NCBI GenBank assembly: GCA_021371855.1
Contig: JAJFVL010000068.1
Span: 54,906-118,905 of the forward strand
Length of the DNA: 64,000 nt
Source: Bacteroidales bacterium
GTDB taxonomy: Bacteria > Bacteroidota > Bacteroidia > Bacteroidales > VadinHA17
Direction: 5' to 3'
Part shown: piece after piece, positions 33,733 to 42,662 of the stretch
Numbering within the stretch: position 1 is the stretch's first letter
How the letters are laid out: each line of letters begins with the position of its first letter
Program-made: the position numbers and the translations under genes
The notes under the pieces: generated by a model
Seen by the model: the letters and a program-made list of their open reading frames with translations, nothing else
Told to the model about the DNA's origin: nothing
Databases searched by the model: none

Positions 33733-34673
33733 TCTATTGTTTTAACAGGTACTATTTTCCCAAAAAGAAGGGAAAAATCTTTCCATCCAAAAATCAACCT
33801 CAGGACTAAAATAAATACAATCCCGATAAAGACAAGTCCCGCAAACTCGATCCATGGATAAACATTTTGTTGTTCAAAAAGTGCCGGAGTCTGCAAGGCT
33901 GATGACTTGTTAGTTACCATAATACAGAGGAAAGCATTATTGGCTGAATGTGCTCCGAGAGAAGCTTCAATCCCGTCATCGAAGATCGTGATAATGCCAA
34001 AAATCAATCCGAAAAGGATATACTGAGGCATCATGGTGAAAAAGCCGAATTCTTTAACTTCAGGATTAAAAGCATGCATCAGTCCGAACAATACTGATGT
34101 CATCACAAGGGGGAACCATCTGTTCCTTAGCATTACCGCAAATCCCTGCATAAGATATCCCCTGAAGAGGACCTCTTCAAATGCTGCCTGAAAAGGGATC
34201 AGTAAAACAGAAATAACCGACAATGTGATAAGAGAAACCGTTTTGTTATTCAGAGTAAAGTTCGAAGGATCAAACCTGAAATACATAAACAGATAAAAGG
34301 CAGATAGGATGGCCCATACTCCTGCCGAGATAAAAAACCTGTTCCATCTGATTCTGCCTGTGCCATTTATGGTGCTTTTCAGTGTTTGGTTATTTAAAGG
34401 TTTAATCAGCAGGATAAAAGCTATCAACCCGGCAATAAAAGGGAAAAGCATGAGAATTAGGCCAATGTTAGGATCAAACCCGGCTGCACTGAAATCGTTT
34501 GGGTTTTCGGCAAGCCCTGAAAGTACTTCGGGATTGGAAACAGATTTGATGCCCACACCAATAATCAATGGCAGAGAGCCAATAGTATTGGCAATAATAA
34601 GTAATAAGGCAAACATCACGATATATCTCCAGAAGCTGTTTTTGCCTTCAAATGCCGATTCAAGATGATTCAT
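33720..34673 (-). CDS. CPBP-family intramembrane metalloprotease 2
   Basis: 317 residues with about eight membrane helices. The family motifs are FEEVLFRGYLMQGF (catalytic EE and R), FGLMHAFNPEVKEFGFF (histidine) and GAHSANNAFL (histidine and asparagine). It converges with dusB, sharing 13 bp. The pair of CPBP proteases around dusB share motifs but differ in overall sequence. nadB begins 14 bp after this gene on the same strand as read from the left, with nadB upstream in transcription, so nadB and this protease may form one transcript. Confidence 0.85.
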   Translation of the reverse strand: MNHLESAFEGKNSFWRYIVMFALLLIIANTIGSLPLIIGVGIKSVSNPEVLSGLAENPNDFSAAGFDPNIGLILMLFPFIAGLIAFILLIKPLNNQTLKSTINGTGRIRWNRFFISAGVWAILSAFYLFMYFRFDPSNFTLNNKTVSLITLSVISVLLIPFQAAFEEVLFRGYLMQGFAVMLRNRWFPLVMTSVLFGLMHAFNPEVKEFGFFTMMPQYILFGLIFGIITIFDDGIEASLGAHSANNAFLCIMVTNKSSALQTPALFEQQNVYPWIEFAGLVFIGIVFILVLRLIFGWKDFSLLFGKIVPVKTIDQIP

Positions 34674-34687
34674 CGCAGGAAGATTTT

Positions 34688-36265
34688 TCAGGATTCAGAT
34701 ATGGCTCTTTTGGGATAATCGATTGAGTAATGTAACCCGATACTTTCCTTCCGGTTTTGTGCCAGTTTTATTATTATGTATCCGACATTTATAAGATTCC
34801 TCAATTCACATAACCTCTTTGAAATAAGTGACTGTTTATACAGACTTTCTGTTTCATTATACAATATCTCCAGACGAACCATAGCTCTTTCGAGCCTCAG
34901 GTTGGACCGTACAATACCGACATAGTTGTTCATAATCAGCTGTACCTCCTTAAGGCTCTGCGTAATAAGCACCATCTCTTCGAGATGTGTCGTTCCCTTA
35001 AAATCCCATTCAGGTATTTTTTCTTCAAAATCCAGATCTCCCAGACGGTTCCCCGAATGCAGCGCAGCACGATGGGCATAGACGGCAGCTTCAATAAGTG
35101 AATTTGATGCAAGTCTGTTTGCGCCGTGAAGTCCGGTAGATGATGCTTCACCCAGGGAATAGAGCCGGTCGATGCTGCTTTGTCCATCCATATCAACTTT
35201 TATCCCGCCACAGGAATAGTGTGCAGCAGGAACTATAGGTATCATATCTTTTGTTATATCGATACCGCGTGCCAGACAATGTTCATATACATTTGGGAAA
35301 CGGTCCTTCAGACCTTCGGAACTAAGATGAGTACAATCCAGCCATAAATGATCATCTCCCCATATTTTCATTTCATTATCTATTGCACGTGCAACTATAT
35401 CTCTTGGAGCAAGTGATCCGCGGCTGTCGTATCTTTTCATGAATTTTTCACCGGCCATATTCTTGAGAACTGCACCATATCCTCTCAATGCTTCAGTAAT
35501 TAAAAATGAAGGCCTTTCGTTTGGATCATATAATGAAGTAGGATGAAACTGAATAAACTCTAGGTTCTCAATTGTCCCTTTAGCCCGGTAAACCATAGCA
35601 ACCCCGTCGCCTGTTGCAATTTCAGGATTGGTGGTAGTCAGGTAAACATTACCCAGACCACCCGTAGCAACCACTGTGACTTTTGAAAGGAATGTCCAGA
35701 CTTTCTGATTTACAAGATCAATTACGTATGCTCCGAAGCATTTTATTCCCGGATAATTTCTTTTCACCACTTCTCCGAGATGATGCTGTGTCAAAAGCTC
35801 TATGGCAAAATGCTGTTCAAAAATTTCAATATTCGGATCCTTTTTGACCCTCTCCACCAAAGTCTTTTCAATAGCCTCACCGGTCCTGTCTTTTGAATGA
35901 AGTATCCTGTATTCAGTATGCCCCCCCTCTCTTGAGAGATCATAGGTGCCATCCTCTTTTTTATCGAATGAGACGCCAAGATCTATCAGATCCTTAACCC
36001 TTTCCGGTGCTTCACGGACAACCATCCTGACAACATCTTCATCGCAGCAACCGTCTCCGGCAATAAGTGTGTCGTGAATATGTTTTTCAAAATTATCCGG
36101 TTCACTGAAGACTGCAGCAATTCCTCCCTGTGCAAAACGGGTATTTGCGTCATCAATGTTAGCTTTGGTTACAATCGATACTTTCCCAAACCTGGATGCT
36201 TTAAGTGCAAATGAAAGGCCAGCTATCCCTGAACCTATTACCAGAAAATCAGTTCTCTTTTTCAT
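34688..36265 (-). CDS. nadB: L-aspartate oxidase
   Basis: 525 residues from ATG 36265; the frame is open for 38 further codons upstream, but these do not match the family. The FAD site is FLVIGSGIAGLSFALKAS near the N-terminus. RFAQGGIAAVFSE, IQFHPTS, REGGHTEYRILHSKDRTG and ASSTGLHGANRLASNSL are NadB/succinate-dehydrogenase-family segments. It oxidises L-aspartate to iminoaspartate for NAD synthesis. No nadA or nadC is in the window. The C-terminal helical domain is complete. The CPBP gene follows 14 bp later. Confidence 0.92.
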   Translation of the reverse strand: MKKRTDFLVIGSGIAGLSFALKASRFGKVSIVTKANIDDANTRFAQGGIAAVFSEPDNFEKHIHDTLIAGDGCCDEDVVRMVVREAPERVKDLIDLGVSFDKKEDGTYDLSREGGHTEYRILHSKDRTGEAIEKTLVERVKKDPNIEIFEQHFAIELLTQHHLGEVVKRNYPGIKCFGAYVIDLVNQKVWTFLSKVTVVATGGLGNVYLTTTNPEIATGDGVAMVYRAKGTIENLEFIQFHPTSLYDPNERPSFLITEALRGYGAVLKNMAGEKFMKRYDSRGSLAPRDIVARAIDNEMKIWGDDHLWLDCTHLSSEGLKDRFPNVYEHCLARGIDITKDMIPIVPAAHYSCGGIKVDMDGQSSIDRLYSLGEASSTGLHGANRLASNSLIEAAVYAHRAALHSGNRLGDLDFEEKIPEWDFKGTTHLEEMVLITQSLKEVQLIMNNYVGIVRSNLRLERAMVRLEILYNETESLYKQSLISKRLCELRNLINVGYIIIKLAQNRKESIGLHYSIDYPKRAISES

Positions 36266-36389
36266 TTTTACAACTATAAAAATCAAAACGTAAAGATACA
36301 AATAGATTTGTTGAGTGACTATGAAATAAAACATACACCCTGATTCGTGAAAGAAAACTCTTTTAATTCTGCCTTTCATTTATCAGGAA

Positions 36390-36640
36390 TTCATCCGTCC
36401 CCTCTCTTTTTCAATCAGCCCCACTCAATCACCTCTCTTTTTCAACCAGCCTCGCTCAATCCCCTCTCCCTCTCAATCAACCTCACCCTAAATCCCTCTC
36501 CCAGGGGAGAGGGACTTAAAAAGCTTACTACCTTCTTCTTACTCCCCTTCTCTCCCGGGAGAAGGGGTTGGGGGATGAGGTGGAAAAGCAGGGAGAAGAG
36601 GTTGGGGGATGAGGTGGAAAAGTCGTGAGAAGTAGCCGGA
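36390..36640. repeat. Complex repeat block between divergent nadB and glyS
   Basis: Left part (about 36398-36492): roughly three 32-bp units containing CCTCTCTTTTTCAATCAGCC, CACTCAATC or CGCTCAATC. Middle: an inverted repeat CCCTCTCCC/GGGAGAGGG (36494-36513). Next: a second, CCCCTTCTC...GAGAAGGGG (36544-36567). Right part: GGTTGGGGGATGAGGTGGAAAAG twice. CTCACCCTAAATCCCTCTCCCAGGGGAGAGGG resembles widespread intergenic repeat elements seen in many bacterial phyla (recognition from memory). Reading frames here are by-products of the repeats. Confidence 0.8.
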
Positions 36641-36686
36641 GTATCAGGTAAATTATAATGCAAAAGGATGCTATGCATCAAACAAA

Positions 36687-36718
36687 TTGTAAAACAAAAG
36701 ATTTTGAATTACTTTTGC
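36687..36718 (+). promoter_or_regulatory. Promoter of the glycyl-tRNA synthetase gene
   Basis: TTG (36687-36689), 20 bp and TACTTTTG (36710-36717, TAnnTTTG). This is the best-spaced Bacteroidota promoter in the window. Transcription would start about 20 bp before the ATG at 36747. Confidence 0.6.
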
Positions 36719-36746
36719 CTTCCTCTAAAGTAAAACAAAAGTAATT

Positions 36747-38297
36747 ATGGCTCAGGAGGATGTTTTTAAAAAGTTAGTTGCTCATTGCAAGGAGTACGGA
36801 TATGTTTTCCCATCCAGTGAAATATATGACGGATTAAGCGCGGTTTATGATTACGGCCAATATGGTGTTGAGCTGAAAAACAATATTAAGAAATACTGGT
36901 GGGACAGTATGGTCCTTTTAAACGATAATATTGTTGGTCTTGACTCTGCAATCTTCATGCACCCTACAATATGGAAAGCTTCCGGACATGTTGATGCATT
37001 TAACGATCCTCTGATTGATAATAAAGATTCAAAAAAGAGATATAGGGCTGACGTCCTGATCGAAGATCATATTGCAAAGATCGAAGATAAGATTTCAAAA
37101 GAGGTAGAAAAAGCCAGAGGAAGATTTGGTGACGCTTTCGATGAAAAAAAATTCAGAGAAACCAATCCAAGGGTTCTTGCCAACCAGGTTAAAGTCGATG
37201 AGCTCAATACCCGTTATTCAAAAGCCCTGAATGCTACAGATCTGGCTGAACTAAAACAGATAATCATCGATAATGAAATAGTTTGCCCTATATCAGGTAC
37301 CCGTAACTGGACTGATGTGAGACAGTTTAACCTCATGTTTTCCACTGAGGTTGGCTCTACTTCTGAGGGTACTAATAAAATTTATCTTCGCCCCGAAACT
37401 GCCCAGGGAATTTTCGTCAATTTCCTGAATGTTCTGAAAACAGGAAGGATGAAGATCCCGTTTGGTATCGCACAGATAGGAAAAGCTTTTCGCAATGAAA
37501 TAGTTGCACGTCAGTTCATCTTCAGGATGAGAGAGTTTGAACAGATGGAAATGCAGTTCTTTGTACAACCCGGCACAGAGTTGGACTGGTTTGCAAAATG
37601 GAAAGAGACTCGTATGAAGTGGCATCAGGCACTCGGATTCGGAAGTGAAAATTACCGGTTTCATGACCACACCAAGCTTGCCCATTATGCAAATGCTGCC
37701 ACCGATATTGAATACAAATTCCCATTCGGATTTAAGGAGGTTGAAGGTATTCATTCAAGAACAGACTATGATCTGAAGCAGCATCAGCAATACAGTGGCA
37801 AAAAGATGCAGTATTTCGATCCTGAAAAAGGCGAATCCTATATACCATATGACATCGAGACATCTATTGGTGTAGACAGAATGTTCCTTCAGGTATTATC
37901 TGCTGCTTACATGGAAGAGGAACTGAAGAAGGAAGACGGTAGTTCCGACACCCGTGTTGTACTGAGGTTACCCTCATTTCTTGCTCCTGTTAAACTTGCG
38001 GTGATGCCTCTCATTAAAAAGGACGGGCTTCCTGAAATTGCCGAAAAAATTGTTCACGATCTGAAGTTTGATTTTAACTGCCAGTATGACGACAAAGATT
38101 CAATTGGGAGACGTTACAGACGGCAGGATGCGATAGGCACCCCATATTGTATAACTATTGATCATCAGACACTCGAAGACCAGAGTGTTACTATCAGGTA
38201 TCGCGATTCGATGGAACAGGAGAGAGTAGGTATCGGACAGTTAAAAGATATAATTAAAGAGAAAGTTTCTATTCAAAGCCTTTTAAAAAAGCTATAG
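36747..38297 (+). CDS. glyQS: Glycyl-tRNA synthetase (alpha2 type)
   Basis: 516 residues, the eukaryote/archaeon-like single-chain GlyRS used by Bacteroidota. Class II features: motif 1 region (VYDYGQYGVELKNNIKKYWW), motif 2 (FRNEIVARQFIFRMREFEQME), and motif 3 (YIPYDIETSIGVDRMFLQVL). The C-terminal anticodon-binding domain is at about 415-516 (APVKLAVMPLIKKDGL). It attaches glycine to tRNA-Gly in the cytoplasm. Its last codons (AAA AAG CTA TAG) run directly into a 9-bp tandem repeat, so the stop codon is part of the first repeat unit. Confidence 0.96.
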   Translation: MAQEDVFKKLVAHCKEYGYVFPSSEIYDGLSAVYDYGQYGVELKNNIKKYWWDSMVLLNDNIVGLDSAIFMHPTIWKASGHVDAFNDPLIDNKDSKKRYRADVLIEDHIAKIEDKISKEVEKARGRFGDAFDEKKFRETNPRVLANQVKVDELNTRYSKALNATDLAELKQIIIDNEIVCPISGTRNWTDVRQFNLMFSTEVGSTSEGTNKIYLRPETAQGIFVNFLNVLKTGRMKIPFGIAQIGKAFRNEIVARQFIFRMREFEQMEMQFFVQPGTELDWFAKWKETRMKWHQALGFGSENYRFHDHTKLAHYANAATDIEYKFPFGFKEVEGIHSRTDYDLKQHQQYSGKKMQYFDPEKGESYIPYDIETSIGVDRMFLQVLSAAYMEEELKKEDGSSDTRVVLRLPSFLAPVKLAVMPLIKKDGLPEIAEKIVHDLKFDFNCQYDDKDSIGRRYRRQDAIGTPYCITIDHQTLEDQSVTIRYRDSMEQERVGIGQLKDIIKEKVSIQSLLKKL

Positions 38298-38340
38298 AGG
38301 CTATAGAGGCTGTAGAGGCTGTAGAGGCTGTAAAAGGCTA
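38291..38340 (+). repeat. 9-bp tandem repeat (GCTRTAGAG), 5-6 units
   Basis: GCTATAGAG twice, GCTGTAGAG twice, then GCTGTAAAA and GGCTAAAGG. The glyS stop codon lies in unit 1. This is the same repeat type, in direct orientation, as at 14408-14438, and the reverse-complement type of the repeat at 38771-38809. Confidence 0.85.
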
Positions 38341-38375
38341 AAGGAAGCTGAAGTATTAACTAAAAATCAGAGGAA

Positions 38376-38732
38376 ATGGCTCACCCATGGAAAGATCTGA
38401 TTGTATGGCAAAAGTCGCATGAACTTGTGCTTGAAATATATAAGGCAACAAGTAATTTTCCTGAAAAAGAAAGGTTTGGTCTGATCCAGCAAATAAGAAG
38501 ATCTTCAATCTCTGTTGCAGCTAATATAGTTGAAGGTAAATCAAAAAAAACCGATAAAGAATTTTCCTCTTTCCTTTACAATTCAAGAGGGTCTCTGGAA
38601 GAAACACGTTATCATTTGCTACTATCAAAAGATTTAGGGTATATTGATGAAATACAATATGAATCATTAGATAAACTTGCCACAGAAGTTAGCTATCTTC
38701 TTAATAAACTTATATCTTCAATAAACAAATGA
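38376..38732 (+). CDS. 23S rRNA-intervening-sequence-type four-helix-bundle protein
   Basis: 118 residues: MAHPWKDLIVWQKSHELV, then IQQIRRSSISVAANIVEG and FLYNSRGSLEETRYHLLLSKDLGYI. This is the 'four helix bundle protein'/S23 family (PF05635), found inside 23S rRNA intervening sequences and as free copies scattered in Bacteroidota genomes. Function is unknown; pentameric assemblies are reported for the family. Here it is bracketed by 9-bp repeats in opposite orientation, and its TGA overlaps the next start (ATGA at 38729-38732), coupling it to a glycosyltransferase with no obvious relation. Confidence 0.9.
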   Translation: MAHPWKDLIVWQKSHELVLEIYKATSNFPEKERFGLIQQIRRSSISVAANIVEGKSKKTDKEFSSFLYNSRGSLEETRYHLLLSKDLGYIDEIQYESLDKLATEVSYLLNKLISSINK

Positions 38733-40060
38733 GCCTCCCTGATTTTGATAACCCTTCTTCAACATCACAAGCCTCTAAAGCCTTTACTACCTCTAAAGCT
38801 TCTAAAGCCTTAATCATAACCTACTACTGGCCTCCAAGCTCCGGAGCAGGAGTCCAGAGGTGGCTTAAGTTCTCAAAGTATCTGCCCTCGTTTGGATGGG
38901 AACCCATAATCCTTACTATTAATCCTGAATATGCTACCTATCCTGCTATTGACAACTCTCTCTGTTCTGAAATATCAGGCGATCTGAAAGTTTACAGAAC
39001 AAATGCAACCGATTATTTCAGGTTCTATAACAAAGACAAATCGAAGATCCCTTCTGCAGGATTTGCCACGGATGACCAGAAGGGTTTCAGGACTAATATA
39101 CTAAGGTTTGTCCGGGGTAACTTCTTTATACCTGATCCAAGGAGAGGTTGGAATAAGCATGCTTTAAGAGAGGCTTGCAGATTAATAGAAGAGGAAGGTA
39201 TAAAGCATATAATCACTACAAGTCCTCCTCATTCAACCCAGCTTATCGGGTTGAAACTTAAAAAGAAATATCCTGAGATAAAATGGATTGCGGATCTTCG
39301 TGACCCATGGACAGATATTTATTATTATGATCAGTTTTTCCATACTCCATATGCAAGGAAAATTGACGGGAATTACGAAAAGAAAGTTCTCAAAACAGCC
39401 GACCGGATCATTACTGTCGGCCAATCATTGAAAAATTTATTCTGTGCCAAACTTCCCGGCATTGAAAACAAAACAGAAGTAATAACAAATGGTTATGATG
39501 AAAATGATTTCATCGGCCTTTCCCCTTCAAATCCTGAAATATTAACAATTTCTTATATTGGTACCCTTTCGGACTCATATCCTGTTTCAGGTTTTATTGA
39601 GGCTTTTAAGAGTCTTGTCAGCAACGGATACAAAATACAATTAAGATTTGTCGGGACGGTTTCCCCGGGACAGAAAAACCTTATCCTGTCAGAAATCGAT
39701 AACTCATTGGTCCAATTTTTACCATTCGTAAATCACCAGGATGCAATAAAATACATGATGGGATCATCAGCTTTGTTGCTGATAATACCCGATCACCAAA
39801 GTAACCGGAGTATAATAACCGGGAAGTTATTTGAATACCTGGCATCGGGTAAACCCGTATTATGTATCGGTCCCGAAGACGGGGATGCAGCAGGCATTCT
39901 TTCATCCACATCTCATGGGATATGTGCCGGCTATGACGACAATGAAGGGATAAGGCGTATTATCAAAAACTGCTATGAAGCAAGTTCACAGGAAGGGAAA
40001 TCCGCGCCTGCAGAGTTTAACAGAGTAAATCTGACCAAAAAACTGGCATCATTGCTTTGA
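38729..40060 (+). CDS. GT4-type glycosyltransferase with repeat-derived N-terminus
   Basis: 443 residues. The enzyme proper starts at KALIITYYWPPSSGAGVQRW (about 26), a form common at the N-terminus of Bacteroidota glycosyltransferases. The acceptor half follows. The donor half from about 270 has TISYIGTLSDSYPVSGFIEA and the sugar-nucleotide-binding segment GKLFEYLASGKPVLCIGPEDGD. Residues 10-26 (STSQASKAFTTSKASKAL) are encoded by the 9-bp TCTAAAGCC repeat, an extension unlikely to have a catalytic role. It may build part of a surface glycan with the genes to 48.4 kb. Start at ATG 38729 overlaps the previous stop; no nearer ATG exists, so coupling is likely. Confidence 0.88.
   Translation: MSLPDFDNPSSTSQASKAFTTSKASKALIITYYWPPSSGAGVQRWLKFSKYLPSFGWEPIILTINPEYATYPAIDNSLCSEISGDLKVYRTNATDYFRFYNKDKSKIPSAGFATDDQKGFRTNILRFVRGNFFIPDPRRGWNKHALREACRLIEEEGIKHIITTSPPHSTQLIGLKLKKKYPEIKWIADLRDPWTDIYYYDQFFHTPYARKIDGNYEKKVLKTADRIITVGQSLKNLFCAKLPGIENKTEVITNGYDENDFIGLSPSNPEILTISYIGTLSDSYPVSGFIEAFKSLVSNGYKIQLRFVGTVSPGQKNLILSEIDNSLVQFLPFVNHQDAIKYMMGSSALLLIIPDHQSNRSIITGKLFEYLASGKPVLCIGPEDGDAAGILSSTSHGICAGYDDNEGIRRIIKNCYEASSQEGKSAPAEFNRVNLTKKLASLL
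38771..38809 (+). repeat. 9-bp repeat (GCCTCTAAA) inside the glycosyltransferase 5' end
   Basis: GCCTCTAAA, GCCTTTACT-ACCTCTAAA, GCTTCTAAA, GCC. In frame it encodes SKA units. It is the reverse-complement type of the repeat at 38291-38340 and the same orientation as AGCATTTAAAGCCTTTAAAGC at 14461-14490. Confidence 0.8.
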
Positions 40061-40106
40061 TCATTTTGCTTAATTGATACTGAATAAGCTCAGTCTATAG
40101 ATAAAT

Positions 40107-41009
40107 CTATCTCTTTTCGGCTCTTATAACCGATTTACGGAACGAAGGTTCTTCGTCCGCCTGAAAATATAGTACATATCCATCAGATACCTGACATGTA
40201 AAACCAAATGATTTCAGGGTTGCCTCAATTTCGTTCAAATCATCAGGATGATGATATGTGCATACATCCATTTTAATATGGTTCCCTGAAGCCACCAGCC
40301 TTTTCATCCCTGAAAGGGCCTTTTGTTCGAATCCTTCGATATCCAGCTTTATAAAGTAATTTTCGCCATGTTCCTCATCGAGCAACCCATCGATAGTGGT
40401 TGTTATATCACTCAGCTCATCTGACATATATTTCTCAACAAAAACTACTTTCTCATTCCAGGGAGCAAAAGTAAGTTTCAGGGCTTCCATCCATCCTTTA
40501 TCACATTCAACAAGATATATCTTTTTTGCCTTGTCAATTACCGAAAGGGCAAAATTACCTTCGGCTACGCCAGCATCTATTACAATGCTGTCTGGTTCAG
40601 GTTGAAAATCATCTGTTAGATACAGGTGTGACGAAAGATGATCCTGTTCTTTCATTATCAGTCTGACCGCCCATATTACACTTTCCAAAGAAAAAGATTT
40701 TGGGAAGTACATCTTTTTGTTGCCGAACAATATGTAAAAACAATGATTTGTTTCGTCGCGAAAGACTTCCGGCAGCAAGCTATCGTACTTCTTTGTCCAT
40801 TTATAGGGATATGGTGTGAACTTATGCCATTCCAGATATCTTAATCCTTCCTGTATTTCAGGAGGTAGTGTATTCCGATCGATATTTTTAAAATATGTCC
40901 GAACAGCTTTCCGGCGTTGTTTATAGCTTTTGGGCGCAAGAATCAGTCGTATAAAAACCAGCAGAAACTCAGGAGCTGCCTTTTGCCAAAGAAGTTGTAC
41001 TTTGTTCAT
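40107..41009 (-). CDS. FkbM-family methyltransferase
   Basis: 300 residues. The SAM-binding site is SIVIDAGVAEGNFALSVI, followed by KIYLVECDKGWMEALKLTF and later GENYFIKLDIEGFEQKALSGM, the FkbM signature (PF05050) with the substrate-side aspartate. The N-terminal 100 residues have no recognised domain. FkbM enzymes O-methylate sugars or polyketides and occur in glycan loci. The start overlaps the flippase stop by one base (TAATG), so the two are coupled. Confidence 0.87.
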   Translation of the reverse strand: MNKVQLLWQKAAPEFLLVFIRLILAPKSYKQRRKAVRTYFKNIDRNTLPPEIQEGLRYLEWHKFTPYPYKWTKKYDSLLPEVFRDETNHCFYILFGNKKMYFPKSFSLESVIWAVRLIMKEQDHLSSHLYLTDDFQPEPDSIVIDAGVAEGNFALSVIDKAKKIYLVECDKGWMEALKLTFAPWNEKVVFVEKYMSDELSDITTTIDGLLDEEHGENYFIKLDIEGFEQKALSGMKRLVASGNHIKMDVCTYHHPDDLNEIEATLKSFGFTCQVSDGYVLYFQADEEPSFRKSVIRAEKR

Positions 41010-42529
41010 TATGTTTTCTTTACAGTCTTAATAAAATTTTCAACCGTCAATCTGTCCTTCAATATTTGCTTTATTTCAAAAAATGCCGGAACCTTGAATA
41101 ATACCGACAGAAGCACTACCAGGCCGGGGTATAAAATGAGCTGAACAACAAGAAGCACAATGTTACTGAACGGTAAAAGACTCCCAATGCTCCATGTCAG
41201 TATTGCCGGTACAGCAGCATTTAACATTACAGGAAGAAAATCGATGCTTTGATCAATTACCGAATAGCCTATTAACCGTTTGGAATAAATAGAATTGATC
41301 ACAAATCCGATCCAATAAAACAGGACTATTCCGGCGATTAATACAGTTAAGCCGTATATTGCTCCAAGGACAAGAATCGGTGTTAGTATGATGTATTTGA
41401 CAATTTCGGTTTTTAAAAACAGATCTGACCTGCCCTTAATCTTCATAATGTTTTGGTTAATAATATGCATTGGCGTAATCACATATGCAACGCATAAAGC
41501 CTGGAACATCACAACCGAAGGCAACCATTTTTCGCCCAAAGCGATGACAAAGAGAGGCTTAGCTACGGCAGACAGGCCAAACATCCCGACAAATGAAATA
41601 TACATCACAGTAACTATCAGCTTTTTGATACTTGCTCTTAACAGAACATCATCATTTTGCATTTCAGACAATACCGGGTAGCTTACCTTATTTGTAATAG
41701 ACGAAATTGTAGTTGAGGGAATTGAACTGTACTGGTCAGCATTAGTGTAATAGCCCAATACTTTATCGGAATAATTCTTACCAATGATAAGGTTATAAAA
41801 GCTTTTATACACAGCAGCCACTATTGAGATAAGTAAAATATTTGAGCTGAAAGCAAAATGATCTTTCAGAATATTTTTGCTGCAATATACCTTCGGCCAC
41901 CATTTATTCTGATTCCATAATATTGCAGACCGGACTATCTGGTTGATAATGGTTCTCCAGACGAGGCTCCAGACTCCAAATCCGTAATAGGCAAGCAGAA
42001 GGGATATAACTCCCGATACAAAGGTGCCAATAGTGGAAGATTTTGTAATAGTTTTAAAATCAACTTCTTTAGTAAGAATAGTCTGCTGAATAAGAGTAAA
42101 CGAACCGATAATAATTACCAGTGATGCTACCCTGGTTAAGGAAATCAGTTCAGGTTTACCATAAAAACCGGCAATAAGAGGGGCAGCTATCCATATGATA
42201 ACATAGCTCAACAATCCGATAATTATGTTTACCCAAAAAATTGTACTGTAGTCAAGCGTGGAACAGTTCTGTTTGCGGATCAATGACTGACTCAGGCCGC
42301 TGTCGACGAAAACCTGGGCAACTGAGATAAAGACGGCGATCATACCTATCAGACCAAACTCCTGCGGAGAAAGCATACGTGCCAGGAGTATCCCGAAAAT
42401 AATCCCCTGCCCCTGGCTGAAGAGACTTTCTAAGGAACTCCAAAAGAAACCCCTGACTGCTTTCTGCTTTAAATCACTTTCGCCCAAATAATTAATCTGA
42501 TTTTTAAAAATACTCACAAAATTAAGCAA
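41009..42529 (-). CDS. Polysaccharide flippase (Wzx-like, MOP superfamily)
   Basis: 506 residues with about twelve to fourteen membrane helices. Family markers: DLKQKAVRGFFWSSLESLFSQGQGIIFGILLARML at the start of helix 1 (given here in parts: DLKQKAVRGFFWSSLESLF and GQGIIFGILLARML), SPQEFGLIGMIAVFISVAQVF, and the central segment with FSSNILLISIVAAVYKSFYNL. Members move lipid-linked oligosaccharide repeat units across the inner membrane. First gene of a two-gene transcript with the FkbM methyltransferase; divergent from the GT2 gene at 42663. The first codons may be non-coding: GTG or later starts are possible before DLKQK. Confidence 0.9.
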   Translation of the reverse strand: MLNFVSIFKNQINYLGESDLKQKAVRGFFWSSLESLFSQGQGIIFGILLARMLSPQEFGLIGMIAVFISVAQVFVDSGLSQSLIRKQNCSTLDYSTIFWVNIIIGLLSYVIIWIAAPLIAGFYGKPELISLTRVASLVIIIGSFTLIQQTILTKEVDFKTITKSSTIGTFVSGVISLLLAYYGFGVWSLVWRTIINQIVRSAILWNQNKWWPKVYCSKNILKDHFAFSSNILLISIVAAVYKSFYNLIIGKNYSDKVLGYYTNADQYSSIPSTTISSITNKVSYPVLSEMQNDDVLLRASIKKLIVTVMYISFVGMFGLSAVAKPLFVIALGEKWLPSVVMFQALCVAYVITPMHIINQNIMKIKGRSDLFLKTEIVKYIILTPILVLGAIYGLTVLIAGIVLFYWIGFVINSIYSKRLIGYSVIDQSIDFLPVMLNAAVPAILTWSIGSLLPFSNIVLLVVQLILYPGLVVLLSVLFKVPAFFEIKQILKDRLTVENFIKTVKKT

Positions 42530-42662
42530 AATAAAACAGTTTATCTCCTGTCAGTCATAACTTGTTCACCTTATTCATCATTTCAATAACAGGCCAGCCT
42601 GTTGTGGTAAAAATTCCATATTTTTACACCACTTAAAATTCGATATTGAAACTATCTTGAAA

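Noticed and set aside
36347..36681. Overlapping frames in the nadB-glyS interval
   Set aside because: Both strands are open only because of the repeats. The peptides have no protein-like composition.
42603..42631. Inverted repeat GTGGTAAAAAT/ATTTTTACACCAC between divergent glycan genes
   Set aside because: Imperfect and AT-rich. It could be part of a promoter region, but no evidence distinguishes it from background.
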